Origin: Deltaproteobacteria bacterium
GTDB lineage: Bacteria; Myxococcota_A; Polyangia; JAAYKL01
Length of the DNA stretch: 64,000 nucleotides
Direction: 5' to 3'
Assembly (NCBI GenBank): GCA_016936575.1
Contig: JAFGXQ010000164.1
Location: 1-64,000, forward strand
Shown here piece after piece: positions 9,494 to 17,713 of the stretch; the first letter of the stretch is position 1; every line of letters starts with the position of its first letter. Below the pieces are notes generated by a model. It saw nothing but the letters and a program-made list of their open reading frames with translations, had not been told where the DNA came from and ran no database searches. The position numbers were made by a program, and so were the translations under genes.

Positions 9494-10762
9494 TTACGGG
9501 AGCGTGGATTTAATTTTATCGCGTTTGCGGAGACATTCCGCAGAGGCATAGGGAATGTTATCTACCGCAGAAAGAACCGTGGTCGCCCCCCGGTCTCCCG
9601 AAGTCACCATAAACTCCACTTTGTACAGCAGCTCCTCACACAATTTGTCGGCCGCTTTGACCGCCAGACTTTGATCGAAATAGCTGCTCTCTTCTTGCAC
9701 TTTTGAAAGCTCGTTCACCGCCAATGCCCAATCTTCTTCGGCCATCGCCGCTTTTGCTGCTTCAACAGATGTCTTGGCCTCCAATTCCATGGTGGCCTGT
9801 TTTTTCAGTTCTTTGGACTTTGTGGTGCCGAATCCCATCCCCTGGGCCTCGGCAAACAATTTGGCTGCCTGCGCCCAGTTCTTTTCTTTCATCTGCTGTT
9901 CCCCATCCGCCAACGTCTGGTTGTAAATTTGTAACCGACGCGTCACCTCGGTGTCATCGGCATTATTCACTATGAAAAATTTAAGCGCAATCCATGTGAC
10001 GAGCAGCAGCATGAGTATAATGCCAATGCCGGTAAATCCAATGGCCCGGCTACGGGTGTGGTTCTCTTTCTGGTACTGTTCCAGGCTGGCATATTCGTAA
10101 TCGTACGGTTCGCCGGGCGCCACATACCGAAAATGAGTATTACCGAATTCAACGATGTCGCCCGCGCGCAGCAGATAGTCGTCACGTTTGTTTCCGTTGA
10201 TATACAATCCGTTGCTACTGTCCAGATCCGACACCACCCAATGATCGTCAGCGCCTTCCAACCGTGCATGGGCTCTTGAAATGGATGGGTCATCAATATA
10301 CATGTTGGCCCGATCGCCGCGTCCCACGATATACAATTCTTCCTCCAGCGCCAACTCCTGACCGAGATGGGGACCTTCGACCATTACCAGTCGCGCATAC
10401 GGCGTCACCTTCCCGACCGTCTTATCCACGCGCGGGTCCACCTGTTTTCCCCACGGAATACTCGAATACTCTTTTTCGCTGACAGAAACACGATAGTCCC
10501 CGATGAGAATGCGTTCTTCCAGATTGACTTCTTTGCGACCCTTGCCGATAGGCTCTGAATCTACCCGAACCCCATTTCGACTACCGAGATCCTCAATATA
10601 AAAAGAAACGTCATCTTTGGACAAAATGGCGTGCCGACGGGAAATATTTCGATCTGTAAGCCGAATCGCATTTCCCTCTTTCCGTCCGATAGAATATTCT
10701 CGTCGGGAAAAAGGAATTATCGTGGTCTTACCTTCGTCGTCACAAATGACGATTTTATACAT
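9494..10762 (-). CDS. Double FHA-domain membrane protein
   Basis: Two FHA cores (SIGRKEGNAIRLTDRNISRRHA...GSRNG; VGRGDRANMYIDDPSISRAHA...DSSNGLYING), then a TM helix and C-terminal helical region. Confidence 0.92.
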   Translation of the reverse strand: MYKIVICDDEGKTTIIPFSRREYSIGRKEGNAIRLTDRNISRRHAILSKDDVSFYIEDLGSRNGVRVDSEPIGKGRKEVNLEERILIGDYRVSVSEKEYSSIPWGKQVDPRVDKTVGKVTPYARLVMVEGPHLGQELALEEELYIVGRGDRANMYIDDPSISRAHARLEGADDHWVVSDLDSSNGLYINGNKRDDYLLRAGDIVEFGNTHFRYVAPGEPYDYEYASLEQYQKENHTRSRAIGFTGIGIILMLLLVTWIALKFFIVNNADDTEVTRRLQIYNQTLADGEQQMKEKNWAQAAKLFAEAQGMGFGTTKSKELKKQATMELEAKTSVEAAKAAMAEEDWALAVNELSKVQEESSYFDQSLAVKAADKLCEELLYKVEFMVTSGDRGATTVLSAVDNIPYASAECLRKRDKIKSTLP

Positions 10763-10925
10763 AAAGCAATCTCTTCATTTCGAAATTTCGTTCCAGCGAA
10801 TAAATACAAAATAAACGCCGCGATAGATTACCGTTGCAGGTAGTCTCATGTCAATGATGGGTTGCGAATATCACCACTATTTCATGCCTTTTTCCTGCCG
10901 ACGAACAATGCGGTCACAGGCTGTT

Positions 10926-10964
10926 CAGCGCGCGCTGGAGCGATTTTATCCGCTGCCGATAAAA
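10926..10964. promoter_or_regulatory. Palindrome CAGCGCGCGCTG followed by hairpin TTTTATC-CGCTGCC-GATAAAA
   Basis: Perfect 12-bp palindrome (10926-10937) and 7/7/7 inverted repeat (10944-10964) in a divergent intergenic region. Confidence 0.5.
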
Positions 10965-11034
10965 CCATAAATATCATCAGATGTTCAGTAGATTTTTGTT
11001 GACCCACCTTCCTCGCTAACGCACAATCTAAAAA

Positions 11035-11994
11035 ATGTTATATAACAAAAACATATTGATCACCGGTGGTGCCGGTTTCATCGGTACCAAACTGATTGAA
11101 CAGCTCATCGAACACAATAAAATAACGGTTCTCGATATTCTACACCGGGATGCACTGACGCATACCCCGCTCATGGCGCATCCGAATCTGACCTTCATCA
11201 AAGGAGATGTTCGAGATTCGGCCACCGTAAAGGAAGCTGCGCAACACAGAACGCATATCATTCACCTGGCGTCCATCGCCGGCGTCGACACTGTAATGAA
11301 CAACCCGGTGTTGACAATGGAAGTTACCATCAAGGGCACCTTCAACATTCTGGAGGCAGCGGAGCAGGTAACCACCCTCGAACGATTTGTCGACATCTCC
11401 ACTTCCGAAGTTTTCGGGAGCTACGCGTTTCGCGTAAATGAACAAGACGTCACGTCTCTCGGCGCGGTGGGGCATGCACGATGGACATACGCGGTTTCTA
11501 AATTGGCCACTGAACACCTGGCGCATGTGATGTACCAGCAGCGCAATGTTCCCGCGGTCACCATACGGCCGTTCAACATCTTCGGACCGGGCCAGGTCGG
11601 AGAAGGGGCCATTCACCATTTTGTTGTGAAAGCGCTGAAAAACGACCCAATCCAGGTGCACAACGACGGCGATCAAATTCGTGCATGGTGCTATATTGAC
11701 GATTTTGTTGACGGCCTTCTGCGAACGCTCAGCAATGACAACGCCGTCGGTCGTGCATTCAACATCGGAAACCCGAGAACCGCGCTTACGGTTCACAATC
11801 TGGCAGTGCTCATCGTGAAGCTGGCAAATTCCGAATCCCGAATTGAACACATCGAGTGGCCGTATACCGATGTGGAGCTTCGCATTCCAGATATCAGTGC
11901 GGCGAAAAGCGTGCTCAACTATCACCCGCATTTCGATTTGGAAGAAGGATTACTGCGAACCATTGATTGGTACCGGCAAAAACTGCAATCATGA
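11035..11994 (+). CDS. NAD-dependent epimerase/dehydratase (extended SDR)
   Basis: ILITGGAGFIGTKL, STSEVFGSYA, YAVSKLATEHL, RPFNIFGPGQ. Confidence 0.93.
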   Translation: MLYNKNILITGGAGFIGTKLIEQLIEHNKITVLDILHRDALTHTPLMAHPNLTFIKGDVRDSATVKEAAQHRTHIIHLASIAGVDTVMNNPVLTMEVTIKGTFNILEAAEQVTTLERFVDISTSEVFGSYAFRVNEQDVTSLGAVGHARWTYAVSKLATEHLAHVMYQQRNVPAVTIRPFNIFGPGQVGEGAIHHFVVKALKNDPIQVHNDGDQIRAWCYIDDFVDGLLRTLSNDNAVGRAFNIGNPRTALTVHNLAVLIVKLANSESRIEHIEWPYTDVELRIPDISAAKSVLNYHPHFDLEEGLLRTIDWYRQKLQS

Positions 11995-13294
11995 TCAGAA
12001 CGCACCTTCTCTTCACCCAAAGGAGTTTCCGATTTTAGGCACCAGCGAAAAATGGGTAGCCAAACTCTGCGCTGATTCAAAAAGTGAACGGGAGCAGGCG
12101 GCAGTATGGTTGTTGGAGCACGGCACCCCGGAGACGCTGGTATCCATTGCGAAACTACTTTTCACAGATATCTCATCACAAACCCACGCGACTTGTCTCG
12201 ATATTCTCGAAAAACACGATGTGGCTGCATCACTTAAGGATTTAGCGCAAGATGGTTGGCTCGATGAGGTGAAGGCGGAAGCTGAAAATTTTCATATTGT
12301 ATCTAGAATTGTTGGAGAGCGGTATCTTGCCTACTCCATTCTTCTTGGTCTTCAGATTCAGAGTATAAAAAAAGACATCGAATTTCATAACCGTACACTG
12401 GTTCAATTCACCAGTGACAGCGATATGGTTCAGGCGCTTCCCCTCGGTCAATTCAGACTTCAAGTCACCAGTGTGCTTCTCAGCATCGGCATTCAGGCAT
12501 CCGACAAAATCGAATACCCGCTTACCGAATCAAACATGCTCCAGCTTATCGGCGAACTGCCGCTACTCGTCGCACCGCTCTTCGGAATATCATTGAAAAG
12601 GCTGATTGCCATTCAGTTGCCTGCGCAGCCGTACACTGTTCTGGGGATTACCACCCCGTCCGGTCACGTATACATTGAGCTTAAAGATTTTCGAAATATC
12701 ATTTTGCGCCTGATTCAAAACGACCTTGAAAAACTGGGCGAAGAAAAGCTGGAACTTCAACTCGACACCAGCGAGGCCAAAGCGGCGTTTGAAAAACAAG
12801 ACCTCGACCGCGTTCACCATCTATTGCAGACATGGCCCGGGCTCCTTAGCACACTTCTTAAATCTCCCATAAAAAATGAATTGAATGACAACCAGCTTCA
12901 ACAAATCGCCGAGGGCACACAAATGCTTGCAGCGGTATACTTGAAGCAGGAAAAATACGCATGGGCGAAAGAAACGTTGCGATTGGGCGTTCGATATACC
13001 TGTGATTCGTCTCATGCGGGACCACTGTATCTGGCACTTGGAAAACTATACAACCAAACCGAAGACTACGGTGAATCCATCGGCTATCTTCGGCGCGCGT
13101 TGGCTTTTAATGAAGACGCATTCGAGACATACACCGCGCTATCGGACGCATTATTTTTTCGGAATAAAAAGCTATGCGCGTATCTGCTGATGAAAGAAGC
13201 AAAGACGCTGCACCCATTGCCGCCGCCGCTGCAGCAACGGTTTGATGAAGTGAAACAGACAATGAGAGAGAAAGAAATCGGCTGGCCCGGCTAG
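11843..13294 (+). CDS. HEAT/TPR-like protein of unknown function (start uncertain)
   Basis: Long ORF with alpha-helical repeats (YLALGKLYNQTEDYGESIGYLRRALAFNEDAFETYTALSDALF). The track start is a TTG inside the upstream SDR gene; the true start is probably near 12000 but no clear ATG/RBS was found. Confidence 0.7.
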   Translation: MNTSSGRIPMWSFAFQISVRRKACSTITRISIWKKDYCEPLIGTGKNCNHDQNAPSLHPKEFPILGTSEKWVAKLCADSKSEREQAAVWLLEHGTPETLVSIAKLLFTDISSQTHATCLDILEKHDVAASLKDLAQDGWLDEVKAEAENFHIVSRIVGERYLAYSILLGLQIQSIKKDIEFHNRTLVQFTSDSDMVQALPLGQFRLQVTSVLLSIGIQASDKIEYPLTESNMLQLIGELPLLVAPLFGISLKRLIAIQLPAQPYTVLGITTPSGHVYIELKDFRNIILRLIQNDLEKLGEEKLELQLDTSEAKAAFEKQDLDRVHHLLQTWPGLLSTLLKSPIKNELNDNQLQQIAEGTQMLAAVYLKQEKYAWAKETLRLGVRYTCDSSHAGPLYLALGKLYNQTEDYGESIGYLRRALAFNEDAFETYTALSDALFFRNKKLCAYLLMKEAKTLHPLPPPLQQRFDEVKQTMREKEIGWPG

Positions 13295-13299
13295 CTGTA

Positions 13300-13361
13300 T
13301 TAACTAAAAGGACGTATATTTAGTAAAGAAAAACCCGGCTGAAAACGGCAATTGTTTTCAG
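13300..13361. promoter_or_regulatory. Two inverted repeats upstream of the PhoH gene
   Basis: TTAACTAAA-N10-TTTAGTAAA (13300-13327, one mismatch) and CTGAAAAC-GGCAATT-GTTTTCAG (13339-13361, perfect 8-bp arms). Confidence 0.5.
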
Positions 13362-13381
13362 TACACGTGGAAAGGGAACCT

Positions 13382-14710
13382 ATGAAAAAAACCTTTATTC
13401 TAGACACCAATGTTCTGCTGAATGATCCCAACTCGCTGTACACCTTTGAAGAAAACGACGTCATCATACCCATTTATGTACTCGAAGAGGTTGATACCTT
13501 TAAAAAAGACATGTCTGAACTCGGAAAGAACGCACGGGCTATCTCCAGAATCCTTGATGGACTTCGTGCCCATGGACGTCTGGTCGATGGCGTTTCTGTA
13601 AACGATGAAGGCGGCACCCTACGCGTCGCATTCGCAACGAAAGAACTCCCGAAGGAATTTGCACTGCTCGGAAACACAGCGGACAGCCGAATTCTTGCTG
13701 TTGCCAACCAAATGCAGAAAGAAAGTCCGGATACCCCGTGCATATTTGTAACCAAAGACATAAACCTGCGCGTTCGCGGCGCGGCGCTAGGGTTGCAGGT
13801 GATGGATTACATGGCGGACAAAGTGCATATGGACGACCTCTACAGCGGTCGTTTTGAACGAACCGTCGACGATGAACTGATGCAGCAGTTATTTGCCAAC
13901 GGCGAAGCCCAGGTTCCAGTCGAATCAGATCAAGACGAAAAAATGCCGCCGAACTCATTTGCGGTTCTACATGGCGCCACCGGCGGAGGTTCAGCGATTG
14001 TTAGAATTCAATCAGACGGTACAACCGCAAGAGTGTTGAAGGGCAACGGTCCGTCTGTATGGGGAATTCGCCCGAGAAACAAAGAGCAACATTTTGCATT
14101 TGAATTGCTTCTCGACGACAACGTTCGGTTGGTAACCCTCGTCGGACAGGCGGGTACAGGAAAAACGCTGCTCGCACTTGCGGCGGGTTTACAGAAAGCA
14201 GCCGAAGAACAGGTATATCAGCGATTGCTGGTTTCCAGACCTGTCTTTCCACTCGGAAAAGATATCGGATTTCTTCCCGGCGACGTAAACGAAAAACTGA
14301 GGCCCTGGATGCAACCGGTTCACGACAACCTCGAATTGCTGCTTGGAATCTCGTCTCGAGAAAAACGAACCGGTCGTTCCAGCGATGAATTGTTTGATAT
14401 GGATATGGTTCACATTGAACCACTTACATATATTCGCGGACGCTCGATTCCAAGTCAGTTTATACTTGTTGATGAAGCGCAGAACCTGACTCCCCACGAG
14501 GTGAAGACCATCATCACTCGTGCAGGAGACGATACCAAAATCGTTCTCACCGGAGACCCCTACCAAATCGATAACCCGTACGTGGACGCCACCAATAATG
14601 GTCTGGTACACGTAGTGAAACGATTCAAGGGAGAAGCCATCGCCGGTCACATCACACTCGTGAAAGGAGAACGTTCCGACCTCGCAGAACGCGCCGCCGA
14701 ATTATTATGA
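13382..14710 (+). CDS. PhoH family protein (PIN domain + PhoH-like ATPase)
   Basis: MKKTFILDTNVLLNDP PIN start; GQAGTGKTLLALAAG Walker A; FILVDEAQNLTPHEVKTIITRAG; LTGDPYQID. Confidence 0.94.
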   Translation: MKKTFILDTNVLLNDPNSLYTFEENDVIIPIYVLEEVDTFKKDMSELGKNARAISRILDGLRAHGRLVDGVSVNDEGGTLRVAFATKELPKEFALLGNTADSRILAVANQMQKESPDTPCIFVTKDINLRVRGAALGLQVMDYMADKVHMDDLYSGRFERTVDDELMQQLFANGEAQVPVESDQDEKMPPNSFAVLHGATGGGSAIVRIQSDGTTARVLKGNGPSVWGIRPRNKEQHFAFELLLDDNVRLVTLVGQAGTGKTLLALAAGLQKAAEEQVYQRLLVSRPVFPLGKDIGFLPGDVNEKLRPWMQPVHDNLELLLGISSREKRTGRSSDELFDMDMVHIEPLTYIRGRSIPSQFILVDEAQNLTPHEVKTIITRAGDDTKIVLTGDPYQIDNPYVDATNNGLVHVVKRFKGEAIAGHITLVKGERSDLAERAAELL

Positions 14711-15684
14711 TATTTCCCCGCCGCCTGTTCCTCACACTCATTCTCGTCGGATGTACTGCGGGAGTTACGCGCTTTTCTTCGCAATCTCCCGCAGCGGCTT
14801 CCGAAAGCCAACCAGAACTCTCGCGAACAGGTGACCAAACAGCAAAAAGAGAACAAACAGTTCAATCCATTCCGCAACCATTCTCTGAAACACAACAGGA
14901 TAAAGACGGGTTGCAGCGTCTTATTTCAGAAAAAAACAACACACCTGACAACTCTTCACCTGTTAAAGAAACTGCAGAGACAACTGCTCCGTCTGACAAT
15001 ACTGCTCATCCACCACATTTTTCCAAAGTGACCATTCCTCCAGCGCATGAAATATGGAACTTGACCGATACAGAATGCAAGTCCATTTTGAACTCCGCCG
15101 GCGTCGAATCCCACGCACCGACATTTGCTACTCCCTTCGTGCGCACGCCTCTGCTGCTGGACAGCCCCATTGAAGGTGTGGTAATTGACAGCAAGTGGCC
15201 CACCGAATCATTTCGACGGGTTATGGACTGTCGCTTGATGGTTACCCTGATTCAGCTTGCGCGCCGCGCCCGGGAAAGAGGCGTCGTAAAAATTGAATAT
15301 TATTCCACTTGGCGGCCCATCAAATCCATCACCCAATGCGCCGCCGGACAAAAAGGCGACAAATGCCGAAAAGTGTATGAACGGGCACAAAACGGGAAGT
15401 TGCCCAGTCAACACTCCCGTGCCACGGCAATAGATATTCGCTGGTTCACGTTTGAAAACGGTTCAACCGTAGATGTATTGAACCATTTCGAAATGAATTT
15501 TCATGAACCGCCGTGTGATGACCTGCCTATCACTGAGGAGGGACGGTTCTTACAGGAATTTGCGTGCATTCTGCACCAGGACAAAGCATTTAATGTGATG
15601 CTCACGCCCAATGCCGACCGAGACCATGAAAATCATTTCCATTTCGACATCACACCCAATGTGAAGTGGTACATTATCAGATAG
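14707..15684 (+). CDS. Extensin-like / M15-type peptidoglycan peptidase-like lipoprotein
   Basis: Lipobox-like LVGCTAG; SQHSRATAIDIRWF ... DRDHENHFHFDI (His/Asp metal-site pattern). Confidence 0.75.
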   Translation: MIFPRRLFLTLILVGCTAGVTRFSSQSPAAASESQPELSRTGDQTAKREQTVQSIPQPFSETQQDKDGLQRLISEKNNTPDNSSPVKETAETTAPSDNTAHPPHFSKVTIPPAHEIWNLTDTECKSILNSAGVESHAPTFATPFVRTPLLLDSPIEGVVIDSKWPTESFRRVMDCRLMVTLIQLARRARERGVVKIEYYSTWRPIKSITQCAAGQKGDKCRKVYERAQNGKLPSQHSRATAIDIRWFTFENGSTVDVLNHFEMNFHEPPCDDLPITEEGRFLQEFACILHQDKAFNVMLTPNADRDHENHFHFDITPNVKWYIIR

Positions 15685-15701
15685 GCAGCGGCCGAGCCGG
15701 T

Positions 15702-16397
15702 CTAAAAATCGATTTCCTGCTGACCAAGAATGAGAGACACTTTCTGGTTATCGTTGAATTTGCGGATAGACTCCAGCAGGTCTTTGGGCTCCTGCTTCTT
15801 CTTTAACGTAACGGAGTAAATGACTTCAAGCAAAACGCCGGCCCGAACCGTTTCCACAGATATAAGCCGATAATCGTCAAGATATTTCCGAAACGGTTCT
15901 TCGAGCACCTGCTCATATTGTCTATCGACCGGCATCTGCACGCGCAGAATGCGTTCGTTGATCACTTTGGCAAACAGATTGAACTTGTATAGAATAATCA
16001 CAAACACACTCATTAACAGTGTGGCGAAAACGGCCAGCATATAGAACCGCGTGCCGACAGCCATACCCACCGCCATCGCCATAAAAATAAATCCGATATC
16101 GCGTGTTTCTTTCATCGCGTTTCTAAAACGCACAATAGACAACGCTCCCACAAGAGCGAACGCACGCGCGATATTCGACCCTACAATCAGCATAATCAAT
16201 GCAATAGTGGTTCCCATAATAACCAGCGTATGCACATACGATTGCGAATAAGAAATTCCACGATGGGTTGACTTGTAAATGTATCCGACGATCGAAGACA
16301 ATATAAAGCTCAATCCCATGACCATGAACATGTCCAACAAGGTGAAGGTACCTGTCAAATCACCAAAACGTTCCACATCTTTCAACATTTCATCCAT
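15702..16397 (-). CDS. DUF4956 family membrane protein
   Basis: Multi-TM ALVGALSIVRFRNAMKETRDIGFIFMAMAVGMAVGT, characteristic of DUF4956. Confidence 0.88.
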   Translation of the reverse strand: MDEMLKDVERFGDLTGTFTLLDMFMVMGLSFILSSIVGYIYKSTHRGISYSQSYVHTLVIMGTTIALIMLIVGSNIARAFALVGALSIVRFRNAMKETRDIGFIFMAMAVGMAVGTRFYMLAVFATLLMSVFVIILYKFNLFAKVINERILRVQMPVDRQYEQVLEEPFRKYLDDYRLISVETVRAGVLLEVIYSVTLKKKQEPKDLLESIRKFNDNQKVSLILGQQEIDF

Positions 16398-16399
16398 AA

Positions 16400-17167
16400 C
16401 TATTTTCCTTCCATCTCGGGGACCGGAGACATGGCCAGATGCATTACATCTTTATGTCTATCGGCCGCAATACCAGCACAGTACTTACTCACTCTGCGCA
16501 GTTCACAATTATGTCTTCCCAGCATCGACGTCACCCAATCCGGTATCGCCTCGTTTGCTTTGACTTCCAGAATTGTCCAATCTCTCGGTAGAATGAGATA
16601 ATTGGGTGTATTCGCATGTACCAACAACTCGTGGGTGCGATAGCTGACGTTTGTGTCAAAAGTGATACGCAACCCCGATTCATACGGCGACCCCATAAAC
16701 GCTTGACGGTGGTAGGCGGTAATACACGCAGGCTGCAATTTCAGCGAATCCACCATGAACTGAACCTCCCCCACAACCTGAGCATCCATTTCGTCCAGCT
16801 CGTATCGTTCGGGCATCATACCTGTGGTGCACAAAATATGGGCGTCCTCGAGCGGCATCTTCAAACGCTTTTTTTGAACCGTCCGATTGATACGCTGTTT
16901 AATCTCGACCATTCCCTTGGTGGTATTTTCAATAGGGTTTGCCGGATATATTCGAAGCCTTAACTTTCTGCGGAATTTTATTCCTTCAATTTTATTCCAG
17001 AAAAAATCAAGTCCGGGACTGTCATAGTAGAGACTGACCAAGGGATACCCATCCATGCCGCTGTATGGATCGGGAGAGGCATTTTTTAAAATGTCTTCAA
17101 TCAATTTATCCCTCAGGGAAACCGGAATAATGTACTTCAGTTCATACCTGTTGAATCGACGAATCAT
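16400..17167 (-). CDS. VTC-domain (polyphosphate polymerase-like) protein
   Basis: RYELKYIIP, SLYYDSPGLDFF, RRKLRLRIY, VEIKQRINRTVQKKR, YHRQAF, LRITFDTNV, ILEVKANEAIPDWV, RVSKYCAGI. Confidence 0.9.
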   Translation of the reverse strand: MIRRFNRYELKYIIPVSLRDKLIEDILKNASPDPYSGMDGYPLVSLYYDSPGLDFFWNKIEGIKFRRKLRLRIYPANPIENTTKGMVEIKQRINRTVQKKRLKMPLEDAHILCTTGMMPERYELDEMDAQVVGEVQFMVDSLKLQPACITAYHRQAFMGSPYESGLRITFDTNVSYRTHELLVHANTPNYLILPRDWTILEVKANEAIPDWVTSMLGRHNCELRRVSKYCAGIAADRHKDVMHLAMSPVPEMEGK

Positions 17168-17713
17168 TTAATCACAAAACCTAACTTTCACATCAACTGA
17201 GCCGCTTTTGCCTTTGCTGTTTTTGCGTGTGACCTCAATAAACTCCGGCACTTGAACGCCTTTGGGGAGCCATACTGTGCTGCGGCCGTTTCGCGTCACT
17301 TTCAATTCCTTTTTCCACGTTCTACCTTTTATGGTGAATACAATCGGGTACTCCGATTGTGCACCGCTCACATCCAACATGAATTTCCCGCAATTTGAGG
17401 CATCGCTTGTTCGTAAAATCAAAAGCTCATCCACCAGTGACAACCCATCTGAATTCGCACTGAGCAGATCAATTCCGCGACGGCCGGACAAATCCTTCAT
17501 GTACTTGGGATAATCTTCAAACACCCCATAAAACATTTCTTTTTCAGAATCAGAAATTCGCTGAATCTGCCCGATTTTCAACTTTACTTCCAGCTTCCAA
17601 ACATCTTCCAACCTGGGTGTTGAAAACCCCCAGATGAAGAAAGCAACCACCAATGCAGACACCCCACACAACAGCCAGAACCCGGCGCTCGGCTTTTGTC
17701 GATTGCCCTCCAT
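17168..17713 (-). CDS. Single-TM protein of unknown function in the CotH/VTC operon
   Basis: N-terminal TM (FWLLCGVSALVVAFFIWGF); ATG at 17713 overlaps the CotH stop as TGATG; directly followed by the VTC gene. Confidence 0.8.
   Translation of the reverse strand: MEGNRQKPSAGFWLLCGVSALVVAFFIWGFSTPRLEDVWKLEVKLKIGQIQRISDSEKEMFYGVFEDYPKYMKDLSGRRGIDLLSANSDGLSLVDELLILRTSDASNCGKFMLDVSGAQSEYPIVFTIKGRTWKKELKVTRNGRSTVWLPKGVQVPEFIEVTRKNSKGKSGSVDVKVRFCD

Noticed and set aside
9486-9500. Terminator CCCG-CAATTTA-CGGG
   Set aside because: Four-bp stem without a T-run; too weak.
11140-11931. 263-aa minus-strand ORF
   Set aside because: Antisense to the SDR gene with clear family motifs.
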